Below, piece after piece: positions 43,746 through 52,856 of a stretch of DNA of 64,000 nt (within the stretch, counting starts at the first letter, position 1; every line of letters begins with the position of its first letter). The stretch is from Hydrotalea sp. (lineage in GTDB: Bacteria; Bacteroidota; Bacteroidia; Chitinophagales; Chitinophagaceae). A model generated the notes under the pieces. That model was not told the DNA's origin, made no database searches, and saw only the letters and a program-made list of their open reading frames with translations. A program made the translations under genes and the position numbers. The stretch spans positions 1-64,000 of the forward strand of contig DAHXOT010000007.1 of NCBI GenBank assembly GCA_027364735.1, given 5' to 3'.

Positions 43746-45287
43746 TTATTTAAAATCATCATCACTTAAATCATCGTCTGTAAAATTGATAGAACCTAAA
43801 TTCATCATACTTCCAATTAAATCTTTAAATTCAATTTTCCCTTCTATATTTTTTTTACTGATAAGGGAATAACTTGCCAATCCGTGTAAAACAAACTCCA
43901 TCAACAAAGCATTTTCTTTTTCATTTGCTTGATGATAATATTTTTTTACAAAAGCATGTAACCCATCAACTTTATACAGAGTTGCAAGTTTAGCATCATC
44001 GGCAATATCTACAAATAAATCTAAATGATTACCGGCATCAAACCAATTGATAATTGCTTTATACGGATTGTCTTCTACTTTTTCATCTCCGGATTTTTTA
44101 CCTGTACTTTTTTTTCTTTTCGCTTGTTCCGGATTGGGAAAATATTGAATATACTGAGCTCTAATAGCTTTATCTAATAAATTTACTGCTACTTGATACG
44201 GACCTTCTTGTTCTCCTTCATATACCAATTCAATTTTTCCGGTTATTGAAGGAATAATGGCATTTAAATCGCTAATCCAAACTTGTGTTGCTTTTTCATT
44301 AAATATAATAGCTCTTCTTTCGGCACTGCTTACAGCATTTTCAAATGCAGAAATAGTAAGTCTTGCACTAACACCACTTTTCTTATCTACATATTCATTA
44401 TTACGTGCTTCAAAACCAATTTGCTCAATTAAGCGTTTTATTAAATCGCTAACATTTACTTTTTCTTTTTGTGCTTTTGGAATAGTAGCTTCTTGTTCTG
44501 TTATAGCCAATGAAGTTTCAATGGTTTTAGGATAATGCGTTAAAATTTGGCTTTCTATTCTATCTTTCAAAGGTGTAACAATAGTACCTCTATTGGTATA
44601 ATCCTCCGGATTGGCTGTAAATACAAACAATATATCTAATGGAATACGCAATTTAAATCCACGAATTTGGATATCGCCTTCTTGCAAAATATTAAATAAA
44701 GCCACCTGAATTCTTGCTTGTAAATCGGGTAGTTCATTAATTACAAAAATGCCACGATTACTGCGTGGAATGATTCCATAATGAATTATTTTTTCGTCTG
44801 AAAAACTTAGTTTTAAATTAGCCGCTTTTATTGGATCTATATCGCCTATTAAATCTGCTACACTAACATCGGGTGTGGCAAGTTTTTCACCATATCGCTC
44901 ACTTCTATGAATCCATTGAATAGGCGTTTCATCTCCATATTCCACTATAATATCTTTAGCATACTTGCTTAATGGATTCAATGGATCATCATTTACTTCA
45001 CTACCTGCAATGATGGGAATATATTCATCTAATAAATCAACCATTTGCCTGGCCATTCGAGTTTTAGCTTGCCCACGTAAACCTAAAAACAAAATATTAT
45101 GACGAGATAATAAAGCACGTTCTGTGTCTGGAATTACTGTATCCTCATAACCAATAATTCCTTTGAAAGGATTTTCTTTTGCTCTTATTTTTTCAATCAA
45201 ATTTAGCCGAACTTCTTCTTTAATGGATTTGGCTATGTATCCGCTTTTTTTTAAATCACCTACTGTTTTTATTTTTGAGATATTCAT
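43746..45287 (-). CDS. MoxR-type AAA+ ATPase (Mg-chelatase I-like)
   Basis: The 513-residue AAA+ ATPase has Walker A in LGLRGQAKTRMA (about 69-79), Walker B/sensor region GIFVINELPDLQARIQ, and an arginine-finger region around FTANPEDYTNRGTIVTPLKD. These resemble the Mg-chelatase BchI/MoxR class. It starts 22 nt after the VWA gene, on which it probably depends: ATPases of this class use VWA partners to act on protein complexes or insert metals. The C-terminal third is specific to this group and ends in an acidic tail (DDDLSDDDFK). The target is unknown. Confidence 0.88.
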   Translation of the reverse strand: MNISKIKTVGDLKKSGYIAKSIKEEVRLNLIEKIRAKENPFKGIIGYEDTVIPDTERALLSRHNILFLGLRGQAKTRMARQMVDLLDEYIPIIAGSEVNDDPLNPLSKYAKDIIVEYGDETPIQWIHRSERYGEKLATPDVSVADLIGDIDPIKAANLKLSFSDEKIIHYGIIPRSNRGIFVINELPDLQARIQVALFNILQEGDIQIRGFKLRIPLDILFVFTANPEDYTNRGTIVTPLKDRIESQILTHYPKTIETSLAITEQEATIPKAQKEKVNVSDLIKRLIEQIGFEARNNEYVDKKSGVSARLTISAFENAVSSAERRAIIFNEKATQVWISDLNAIIPSITGKIELVYEGEQEGPYQVAVNLLDKAIRAQYIQYFPNPEQAKRKKSTGKKSGDEKVEDNPYKAIINWFDAGNHLDLFVDIADDAKLATLYKVDGLHAFVKKYYHQANEKENALLMEFVLHGLASYSLISKKNIEGKIEFKDLIGSMMNLGSINFTDDDLSDDDFK

Positions 45288-45309
45288 AATTAATTTTTGG
45301 GCTTATCAT

Positions 45310-46407
45310 TTAATACACAGTTTTTCTTTTTCCACTTTCAAAGTCTTTAAAAATAAATACACCTAAATTATCTAAGCTTGCAAAAAAAGCTTTACCCTGA
45401 TTGGTTTCTGTAAATTCTTGAACAAATTTTTGTAAATAAGGGTCGGAGGCAATCATAAATGTAGTAATAGGAATTTTTAATTTTTTACATTGTGCTGCCA
45501 AATTAATGCACCTGTTTACCACTTTTCTATCTAATCCAAAACTATTTTTATAATAACGCTTGCCAATTTTTAAACATGTTGGTTTGCCATCTGTAATCAT
45601 AAAAATTTGTTTGTTCGGATTTTTTCTTTTCCGTAATAATTCCATTGCCAAATCTAATCCGGCAACTGTATTGGTATGGTATGGACCAACTTGTAAATAC
45701 GGTAAATCTTTAATTTCAATAGTCCATGCATCATTACCAAATACTACAATATCTAAAGTATCTTTTGGATATTTTGTGGTGATTAATTCGCTTAATGCCA
45801 TTGCAACTTTTTTGGCGGGTGTAATTCTATCTTCGCCATATAAAATCATTGAATGAGAAATATCGATCATTAATACGGTTGATGTTTGCGTTTTAAAATC
45901 TGTTTCTCGTATTTGCAAATCATCTTCCTGCATTGAAAAACTTTCTACTCCTCTATTTATTTGTGCATTGCGAATACTTTCGGTAAAATCTATTTGTTCC
46001 AATCTATCACCAAATTGAAAAGGACGTGTATCGGAACTTAACTCATCGCCTTGGCCATGTTTAAATGTTTGATGATTGCCTTGCTTTGTTTTTTTTAATT
46101 TTCCGAAAATTTCTTCCAAGCTTTTTTTTCTAATTGATTGTTCGGTTTTTGATGTAATAGTATAAGTACCTGAAATTTTATCTTCCGATAAATATCCATT
46201 TTGTTTTAAATCGTCAATAAAATCTCCCATACCATAATCGTTGTTAGTAAGCTGATATTGCTTGTCTAATTCATTCATCCAACTTAATGCTTCAGAAGCA
46301 TCGCCATTGGTATAAGTAAGTAATTGTGTAAATATATCGAGCATTTGCTCGAATTTACTTTTTGCGTTTTCTGCCGGATTAAATTGTATAAATCGATGAC
46401 CAATCAT
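45310..46407 (-). CDS. VWA-domain protein, MoxR partner (Mg-chelatase D-like)
   Basis: The 365 residues contain a von Willebrand A domain in the C-terminal half, with an intact MIDAS: DISHS (Asp182, Ser184, Ser186), Thr in the TNTVAG segment, and ITDGKPT. The N-terminal 150 residues hold a helical region with a charged KKTKQGNHQTFKHGQGDE linker. Metal-bound VWA domains bind client proteins. It is the first gene of the MoxR/VWA pair. Confidence 0.88.
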   Translation of the reverse strand: MIGHRFIQFNPAENAKSKFEQMLDIFTQLLTYTNGDASEALSWMNELDKQYQLTNNDYGMGDFIDDLKQNGYLSEDKISGTYTITSKTEQSIRKKSLEEIFGKLKKTKQGNHQTFKHGQGDELSSDTRPFQFGDRLEQIDFTESIRNAQINRGVESFSMQEDDLQIRETDFKTQTSTVLMIDISHSMILYGEDRITPAKKVAMALSELITTKYPKDTLDIVVFGNDAWTIEIKDLPYLQVGPYHTNTVAGLDLAMELLRKRKNPNKQIFMITDGKPTCLKIGKRYYKNSFGLDRKVVNRCINLAAQCKKLKIPITTFMIASDPYLQKFVQEFTETNQGKAFFASLDNLGVFIFKDFESGKRKTVY

Positions 46408-46456
46408 AATATTAAAGCACGAATATATAAAACAAAAAATAAGCGATAAAGTTTAC

Positions 46457-46487
46457 AAAAAAAGCCGCTCTTATACAGAAGCGGCTT
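46457..46487 (-). terminator. Terminator after the DUF2723 gene
   Basis: Stem AAGCCGCT / AGCGGCTT with a 10-nt loop; on the minus strand a T-run of seven follows. It separates the DUF2723 gene from the MoxR/VWA pair. Confidence 0.9.
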
Positions 46488-46506
46488 AAGAAGTTATATT
46501 TTTTTG

Positions 46507-49500
46507 TTATTGAACAACATCTTTTATTAATGGCTTAGAAAATAAATTTTTCTTAGAATAAACAGAATCCATTTGAGAGATAGCACTTAAATAATTTTCG
46601 GCTGTTTGGTGTTCGTACGAAATATTATCTTTGTTTTTCTCGTCTAACGAATTGTAATATTTAATTTGTTGTTGCAAATCTTTTTTAATCGAAGCTTCTA
46701 CTTTAGCAGCTAAAACCGAATCTTCGGCTTTATAACAAGCATCTAAAAACATTAATGAAGTTCTGTTATGCCAGTTGTTTCTGCTGGTCATTCCATAAGG
46801 AAAGTTTTCTTGCAACATCATATCATCGGCTTTATGTAAAACCTTTTTGGCTTCTTCCTTTCTTCCTTTTGTAGCAAGGTTAGCAGCTAATTGACTGTAA
46901 GCATCTCTAATAGTTAATAAATGTCTTCTGTTTTCTTCATCATAATAAACACCTTTTAAATTGGCATTACCGAAACCAAATTTGTTCATTAAATTGTTAT
47001 ACATAAAATCGGTATTTATATCATCGCCAATAACCGGCACTAATCTATAACTTAGGCCATCTTTACGTAAATATTTATCGAATCCTAAACCTTCTCTTCC
47101 TCCAAAGCCACCGGTAAAATAAATGGGGCGTTGCCATTTAGAAGCGGCAATAATATTTAATACAGCTAAATCATTTTTCATTAAAGTATTGCGTGGAATT
47201 TCGAAACGCATATCGCTTACAACACTATCTTTTGCATTTACAGTACCATTACTTAATACTATATTTTTATTAACCGGAACAGAAACTTTTAAAACGGGGA
47301 ATGAATTAATAAAATCTCCACCACCCTGATCTACCATTTTATTCGGATCGTCGCTACCTACATAGTTTTTCATCATATCATACAAATCGTAATACTGGTC
47401 TTGTGGTATTTGTTTTGGATCGTATCGAATATAATCTCTCTTTCTCCCTTCAATTTGCTCGGGTCCCCAAATTACATCTACAGGAGCACTTTCATTTACT
47501 TTATATCGTAATTCATTAATGTACCAATCAATTCCTAATAAGCTATAATTAATTACACGTACATCTTTCCTAATACCTTCTACTTCTTGTGCGTACCAAA
47601 GAGGATAAGTATCGTTATCGCCAAAAGAAAATAAAATAGCATTTGGTGCACAACTTTCTAAATAATCTTTAGCAAGGTCTCTCGCTAAAGTTTTTTTGCT
47701 ACGGTCATGATCGTTCCATTCTTGTTGAGCCATAATTGCCGGAACTGCTAATAAAGAAATAGTAGTTGCAATTACACTTGCTGAAATTTTATTAATTTTT
47801 TTGGTTAACCAATCGGCAATTTGCATTACGCCCAAACCAATCCAAATAGCAAAGGCATAAAAGCTGCCTACATAAGCATAATCTCGCTCTCTGGGCTGAT
47901 TACCTGCCTGATTGAGGTATAAAATAATAGCAATTCCTGTCATAAAAAATAGAAGGAAAGTTACCATTGTATCATCGCCACGTTTTTTATAATGATAGAA
48001 TAAACCAATTAATCCTAAAATAAATGGTAATCCAAATAATGTATTGTGTGCTTTATTATTTTTTAAGCTATCGGGCATTTGGTTTTGATTTCCATAAATA
48101 AGATTATCAATAAATGAAATTCCGGAAATCCAATTTCCATCTCTTACATTACCATTAAATATTCCTTGTAAATCGTTTTGTTTACCAATAAAATTCCATC
48201 CGAAATAGCGGAAATACATCCAATAAAATTGATACCCTACAAAAAATTTAATGTTATCGAGTTGATTAGGTGTTCTATCGTAAGAACCATCTTTCATTTG
48301 GTTAATGCCTAAAAACTCTTTATAGTATTCTGCATGATATTGATCGTTGCTGGCATCCCAAACTCTGGGTAAAACCATTTTATCTTCGGGAGCATATACA
48401 TAGTGTCCATCTTTTCCTATTTCTATATACTTATCCTTACCTTTTTGATATTTGGTAGCTCCCTGCTTATAATCTAAAGGTTGTGCAGTAAATTTTTGGC
48501 CATATAATAAAGGAAAATCTCCATATTGATCGCGACCTAAATAGCCTACCAAACTCATTGGATTATCTACATTATACATATCTATTGCCGGATCTGCATT
48601 ACTACGTATCATAGTAGTTAAGTAGGTACTGTATCCAATTAATACAAAAGCAAAGCACCATAAGCCTAAGCGTAAATAAGGCCATACTTTTTTTTGTGCA
48701 AACCGTAATCCTAACCAAATTAATAAAGCCACTAGAACAAAAAAGAAAGTAAATCCGCTAAAGAAAGGCAAGCCTAAATTGTTAAAAATTCTATCGAATA
48801 CGCCAGCAAAGCTGATGCTATATTGTATTACGGCAATTTGCATTACGCCGGTTAATATCATGCCTATAATAAAGAAGATATAGATACCACCATAATATGC
48901 TTTTTTTTCTTTGCCTAATTTTTCAATTAAAAATAAAAGACCAACAGCGGCAAGTGTTCCAAAAATCATTAATCCTGCTACTGTACTATCCATTGCAACA
49001 CGGTCGGACGCTTCTCCATTTGCTTGAATTAAAGCTCCTATAAATGCAAGAGCACCTCCTGCAATAGTTAGTTTAATAAACCACGAACGAATTACTTTAT
49101 AATTAAAATGATCTTTCTTTCTAAAATAATAAACCATAACAATAGCAGGGATATTCAGTAAGCATAATAAGTGTACCCCAATAGATAATCCAATTAAAAA
49201 GAAAATAAATATTAGCCATCTATCAGCACCCGGTTCATCGGCTTTATTATCCCATTTTAAAATAGCCCAAAATACAATAGCGCTAAAAAAAGAACTCATA
49301 GCATATACTTCTCCTTCAACGGCACTATACCAAAAAGAATCGGTAAAAGTGTATGCCAAAGCACCAACTGCACCGGCTCCCATAATGCTGATAGTTTGAG
49401 CCATTGTCATCGTATCATTCACTCCCACTTTTGCAATTCTGCGAGCAAAATGGGTAATTGTCCAAAATAAAAATAAAATGGTAAATCCACTGGCTAAAGC

Positions 49501-49746
49501 ACTCATTACATTTACCGCTTTAGCAGCTGTTAAAGGATTATTGCCAAATAAAATAATAAAAAACCTACCTAACATTACAAATAGTGGAGCGCCGGGTGGA
49601 TGCGGAATTTGTACTTTAAAACAGCTACTTACAAATTCGCCACAATCCCAAAAACTTCCGCCGGCTTCAGAAGTTAGAATAAATACGGCCGAAGCAATTA
49701 AACCTACTGCCCAACCTACCAGATTATTTGTCTTTTTAAAGTTCAT
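46507..49746 (-). CDS. DUF2723 polytopic membrane protein (GT-C glycosyltransferase-like)
   Basis: The start at 49746 gives 1079 residues (MNFKKTNNLVGWAVGLI...); 12 extra codons upstream are not conserved. The first loop carries the DUF2723 signature GSFWDCGEFVSSCFKVQIPHPPGAPLF (split here: WDCGEFVSSCFKVQ and HPPGAPLFVMLGR), analogous to the acidic loop of PMT-type transferases. About 12 membrane helices extend to near residue 700, including a YVGSFYAFAIWIGLG segment. A soluble domain follows with LFSFGDNDTYPLWYAQE. Family members are assigned as protein O-glycosylation enzymes or transporters without firm proof. A -7 box at 49771-49778 suits a short leader. Confidence 0.9.
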   Translation of the reverse strand: MNFKKTNNLVGWAVGLIASAVFILTSEAGGSFWDCGEFVSSCFKVQIPHPPGAPLFVMLGRFFIILFGNNPLTAAKAVNVMSALASGFTILFLFWTITHFARRIAKVGVNDTMTMAQTISIMGAGAVGALAYTFTDSFWYSAVEGEVYAMSSFFSAIVFWAILKWDNKADEPGADRWLIFIFFLIGLSIGVHLLCLLNIPAIVMVYYFRKKDHFNYKVIRSWFIKLTIAGGALAFIGALIQANGEASDRVAMDSTVAGLMIFGTLAAVGLLFLIEKLGKEKKAYYGGIYIFFIIGMILTGVMQIAVIQYSISFAGVFDRIFNNLGLPFFSGFTFFFVLVALLIWLGLRFAQKKVWPYLRLGLWCFAFVLIGYSTYLTTMIRSNADPAIDMYNVDNPMSLVGYLGRDQYGDFPLLYGQKFTAQPLDYKQGATKYQKGKDKYIEIGKDGHYVYAPEDKMVLPRVWDASNDQYHAEYYKEFLGINQMKDGSYDRTPNQLDNIKFFVGYQFYWMYFRYFGWNFIGKQNDLQGIFNGNVRDGNWISGISFIDNLIYGNQNQMPDSLKNNKAHNTLFGLPFILGLIGLFYHYKKRGDDTMVTFLLFFMTGIAIILYLNQAGNQPRERDYAYVGSFYAFAIWIGLGVMQIADWLTKKINKISASVIATTISLLAVPAIMAQQEWNDHDRSKKTLARDLAKDYLESCAPNAILFSFGDNDTYPLWYAQEVEGIRKDVRVINYSLLGIDWYINELRYKVNESAPVDVIWGPEQIEGRKRDYIRYDPKQIPQDQYYDLYDMMKNYVGSDDPNKMVDQGGGDFINSFPVLKVSVPVNKNIVLSNGTVNAKDSVVSDMRFEIPRNTLMKNDLAVLNIIAASKWQRPIYFTGGFGGREGLGFDKYLRKDGLSYRLVPVIGDDINTDFMYNNLMNKFGFGNANLKGVYYDEENRRHLLTIRDAYSQLAANLATKGRKEEAKKVLHKADDMMLQENFPYGMTSRNNWHNRTSLMFLDACYKAEDSVLAAKVEASIKKDLQQQIKYYNSLDEKNKDNISYEHQTAENYLSAISQMDSVYSKKNLFSKPLIKDVVQ

Positions 49747-49770
49747 GAGTTTGGTTTTAAAAGAGTGGAG

Positions 49771-49778
49771 CAAACATA
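49771..49778 (-). promoter_or_regulatory. Probable DUF2723 gene -7 box (TATGTTTG)
   Basis: Minus-strand TATGTTTG fits TAnnTTTG, 24 nt before the ATG at 49746. It falls inside the longer open frame, which supports the internal start. Confidence 0.5.
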
Positions 49779-49910
49779 ACAAATAAAGCCTTTAGTAAGC
49801 AGAAATTAAAATACAGAAATTAAAAACGATTTTCCTGCAGATACTTTTTAACAATTTATATATAACTATCTAATCAGTATACCTTACCCTATTATAAACT
49901 TAACTACTGC

Positions 49911-49946
49911 TTTTGAATATAAACTTCCTGCATCTTCTTACCTTTG
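49911..49946 (+). promoter_or_regulatory. mtaB promoter: TTTTG and TACCTTTG
   Basis: TACCTTTG at 49939-49946 is an exact TAnnTTTG box; TTTTG at 49911-49915 lies in the -33 position. The ATG at 49954 starts only 7 nt after the box, so the transcript would begin at or very close to the start codon. Confidence 0.6.
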
Positions 49947-49953
49947 CACACTT

Positions 49954-51228
49954 ATGCAAAAAGAGCAAAGCGTAGCATTTCATACATTAGGATGCAAATT
50001 AAACTTTTCAGAAACTTCTACCATTAGCAGAATGTTAGAGAGTGAAGGTTTCAAAAAAAAATCTTTTGAAGAGATTGCCGATATCTATGTAATAAATACC
50101 TGTTCTGTTACAGATAATGCAGATAAAGAATGTAGGCAAATTGTTCGTCGTATTCAACGTAAATCTCCCGAAAGTTTAATTGTAATAACAGGCTGTTATG
50201 CACAATTAAAACCAAAAGAAATTGCCGAAATACCGGGAGTTGATTTAGTATTAGGTGCCGCAGAAAAATTTAATATTGCAACCCATCTTTCAGAATTAAC
50301 AAAAGGAAATTCTACTAAAATTTGCAGTTGCGATATTGAAGATGTTTCGGATTTTAATGCTTCTTTTTCTATTAACGATAGAACCAGAACTTTTTTAAAA
50401 GTACAAGATGGATGCGATTACAGTTGTAGCTTTTGCACCATTCCAATGGCAAGAGGTAAAAGCAGAAGTGATAGTATTATAAATGCGGTAAATAATGCCT
50501 TTAAAATTGCACAATCGGGTGTACGAGAAATTGTTTTAACCGGTGTAAATTTAGGCGATTTTGGAAAAGGATTGGATGGAACTAAGAAATATGAAGAAGA
50601 TTTTTTAGCCTTAATAAAAGCATTAGATACTGTTGAAGGAATAGATCGATTTCGCATATCGTCTATCGAACCCAATTTATTAACCCATGAAATAATTGAA
50701 TTTGTTGCAAACAGTAAGCGTTTTATGCCGCACTTTCATATTCCGTTACAAAGTGGCAGTAATAAAATTTTAGCCTCCATGCGCCGCAGATATAAAAGAG
50801 AATTATATGCCGAAAAAATTATTACCATTAAAAAATTAATGCCACATTGTGCAATTGGTGCCGATGTAATTGTAGGTTTCCCCGGAGAAACTGATGAAGA
50901 CTTTCATGATACTTTCAACTTCATTCATTCTTTAGATATTTCATACTTGCACGTTTTTACTTATTCCGAAAGGAATAATACATTGGCAGTTGCTATGGAT
51001 AATATTGTACCCATGGATAAAAGACATGAACGTAATAAAAAATTACGCAATCTTTCTTACATGAAAAATCAATATTTTATTCAACAACAAAGGGGCAAAA
51101 CCAGAAATGTACTTTTTGAAGATGCAGAAAAAAATGGATTGATGGAAGGTTATACAGATAATTATATTCGAATTCAAACTCCTTACCAAGCATCACTCGC
51201 CAACCAAATTGTTACATGGAAAATATAA
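49954..51228 (+). CDS. mtaB: tRNA t6A37 methylthiotransferase MtaB
   Basis: Radical SAM enzyme adding a methylthio group to N6-threonylcarbamoyladenosine at tRNA position 37. The 424 residues have an N-terminal MTTase domain with TLGCKLNFSE (Cys14), NTCSVTDNADKEC (Cys50) and ITGCYAQ (Cys81) for one 4Fe-4S cluster. The radical SAM core has CDYSCSFC (Cys154, 158, 161) for the other, and a short C-terminal TRAM-like part. TLGCKLNF start and the GVREIVLTGVNLGDF segment distinguish the MtaB group from MiaB and RimO. Confidence 0.95.
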   Translation: MQKEQSVAFHTLGCKLNFSETSTISRMLESEGFKKKSFEEIADIYVINTCSVTDNADKECRQIVRRIQRKSPESLIVITGCYAQLKPKEIAEIPGVDLVLGAAEKFNIATHLSELTKGNSTKICSCDIEDVSDFNASFSINDRTRTFLKVQDGCDYSCSFCTIPMARGKSRSDSIINAVNNAFKIAQSGVREIVLTGVNLGDFGKGLDGTKKYEEDFLALIKALDTVEGIDRFRISSIEPNLLTHEIIEFVANSKRFMPHFHIPLQSGSNKILASMRRRYKRELYAEKIITIKKLMPHCAIGADVIVGFPGETDEDFHDTFNFIHSLDISYLHVFTYSERNNTLAVAMDNIVPMDKRHERNKKLRNLSYMKNQYFIQQQRGKTRNVLFEDAEKNGLMEGYTDNYIRIQTPYQASLANQIVTWKI

Positions 51229-51264
51229 TACCACCCATGCCCCATAACAAATTAAAACAACAAT

Positions 51265-52752
51265 TTAGGATGCATTTAATTCATTCAATGCAGTAATAAC
51301 AGAAAGTTTATGTTGCTCTTTTTCTATAAATATGGGTTCTGCCACACGTTCTTTACAATCTAAAATTCCACAACGCTCGCAAGTAGTATGTACTGTTTTT
51401 ACAGGAACTGTATGATCGTTAATAAAAGGTAAAGTTTGAATGCTTTTTGCGTCTATTAAAATACCAATTGTAACACTGGTAAATTTGTTTGTTTTTGATT
51501 GAGGTTTGGCAAAAGTAATACAGAAATATCTGTTATGTGTTTGCCAATATTGCGATGTTTGTGCATGAACAACCGGATGCCTGTAATTTTTTTTTCTCAC
51601 TTTATCATAAGCGTCTTTCATAGTTTGAATTGCAATCCATCTTCTACAATAATGCTCATTTAAAGTATTGGCATAAGGACTATGCAATTGAGATAAATGC
51701 AATTCTTTAGTCATATCAAAAAAATCTGCATCAACACTACCGCTCATTCTCAAAAAAAATAGTTGATCTATACCAAAATGTCCGGGCAATACATTCATAA
51801 TTCTTTGCATCAACATTTCAGGCGTAACATCATATTTATTAATTAAATCAATCCAAACCTTATCATTCCATTTTGGTGTTGCAGTTATTTGTTTTATGTC
51901 TTCTGTAAAAACATCTTCGGGCATTAGTAAGGCAGATGAAAAATAAGAAGCTTTAAAATTGTTTAATAAAACCTCAAATGAAGCCGAATTTAATACAATG
52001 GTTTCGAATGGACGAGGATTTAATAATAAGAATTGAAATGCCAACTCACGCCCTAATAAAAATTTTTCTTGTGCAGGAGATAATCCTTTATTTACATATA
52101 AAATTTTTCTTTTTTCTGCATAATAAGAACGCAGCTCTTGCAGAGCTTCTTTCATAGCCAATTGTTTTCTATCAACTATAATTCCGTATTGTTTTTTTAA
52201 TAAGTTTTCCAACACGTCTAATGAAACCGGAAAAGATTCTTTTATTTTAAATTTTTGCCTGAACTCTTTATTGGCCACTTCTAATTCATCAAAATAATTA
52301 TCATGTAAATCTTGATAACTTCTTAAAGCAGATGTATAAAAATATTCTTTACTCATTTGCACATTTCTACTAAGCTTTAAAAGTGTGCTAATAAAGGCTG
52401 TTACTTTATCGGGAGTATTGGCAAATAATTCTAATATAGCAGCAGGTGTTAATCCAAAATGTTCCCATGGAATTACGTTCATAAAATCAGAATTCAGCAA
52501 ATCTATAATTGGCTGTAAACGTTTGGTAGCAGTGAGCGATACCATATAATCGTAATCTACTTTTAATGCCTTAGCAATTGCAATAATTTTATCAGCCTTA
52601 GGAAACTTTTTTCCACTTTCAATATCATGTAAATACGAAACAGCAATGTCAGTAGCTTTTGCCAATTGCTGAAAATTAAGTCCTTGTTGTTGCCTTAAGG
52701 TTTTCAACTTTAATCCAAAAATTAACTTAATACTTTCATTGTCTGTAATCAT
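51265..52752 (-). CDS. XRE-type regulator of the ScfR/RamB group, next to the glyoxylate shunt
   Basis: The 495 residues start with a helix-turn-helix (about 10-65: LKTLRQQQGLNFQQLAKATD, SYLHDIESGKKFPKADKI). A middle region resembles the ImmA/IrrE fold, but its zinc motif reads GRELAFQ rather than HExxH. The C-terminal domain is of the short-chain-acyl regulator type (DUF2083), with CERCGILDCKERVAEPIF. In actinobacteria, RamB of this architecture controls aceA/aceB. Here the gene is divergent from aceB with 104 nt between, which fits the same role. That role is inference. Confidence 0.85.
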   Translation of the reverse strand: MITDNESIKLIFGLKLKTLRQQQGLNFQQLAKATDIAVSYLHDIESGKKFPKADKIIAIAKALKVDYDYMVSLTATKRLQPIIDLLNSDFMNVIPWEHFGLTPAAILELFANTPDKVTAFISTLLKLSRNVQMSKEYFYTSALRSYQDLHDNYFDELEVANKEFRQKFKIKESFPVSLDVLENLLKKQYGIIVDRKQLAMKEALQELRSYYAEKRKILYVNKGLSPAQEKFLLGRELAFQFLLLNPRPFETIVLNSASFEVLLNNFKASYFSSALLMPEDVFTEDIKQITATPKWNDKVWIDLINKYDVTPEMLMQRIMNVLPGHFGIDQLFFLRMSGSVDADFFDMTKELHLSQLHSPYANTLNEHYCRRWIAIQTMKDAYDKVRKKNYRHPVVHAQTSQYWQTHNRYFCITFAKPQSKTNKFTSVTIGILIDAKSIQTLPFINDHTVPVKTVHTTCERCGILDCKERVAEPIFIEKEQHKLSVITALNELNAS

Positions 52753-52800
52753 GTTGTAAAACTAAACAAGAGTTAAGAAAGAGACGAAAAAAAATATTTT

Positions 52801-52815
52801 AGCGAAATTTTCGCT
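52801..52815. promoter_or_regulatory. Palindrome between the regulator and aceB, likely operator
   Basis: AGCGAAATTTTCGCT: perfect 7-bp arms AGCGAAA / TTTCGCT with one central base, near the middle of the 104-nt divergent region. Position and symmetry fit the binding site of the neighbouring XRE/ScfR regulator. Not tested. Confidence 0.5.
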
Positions 52816-52856
52816 TTTTAAATTATTTTCACTTTCTTTGAAAAAATTTAGCTGCC

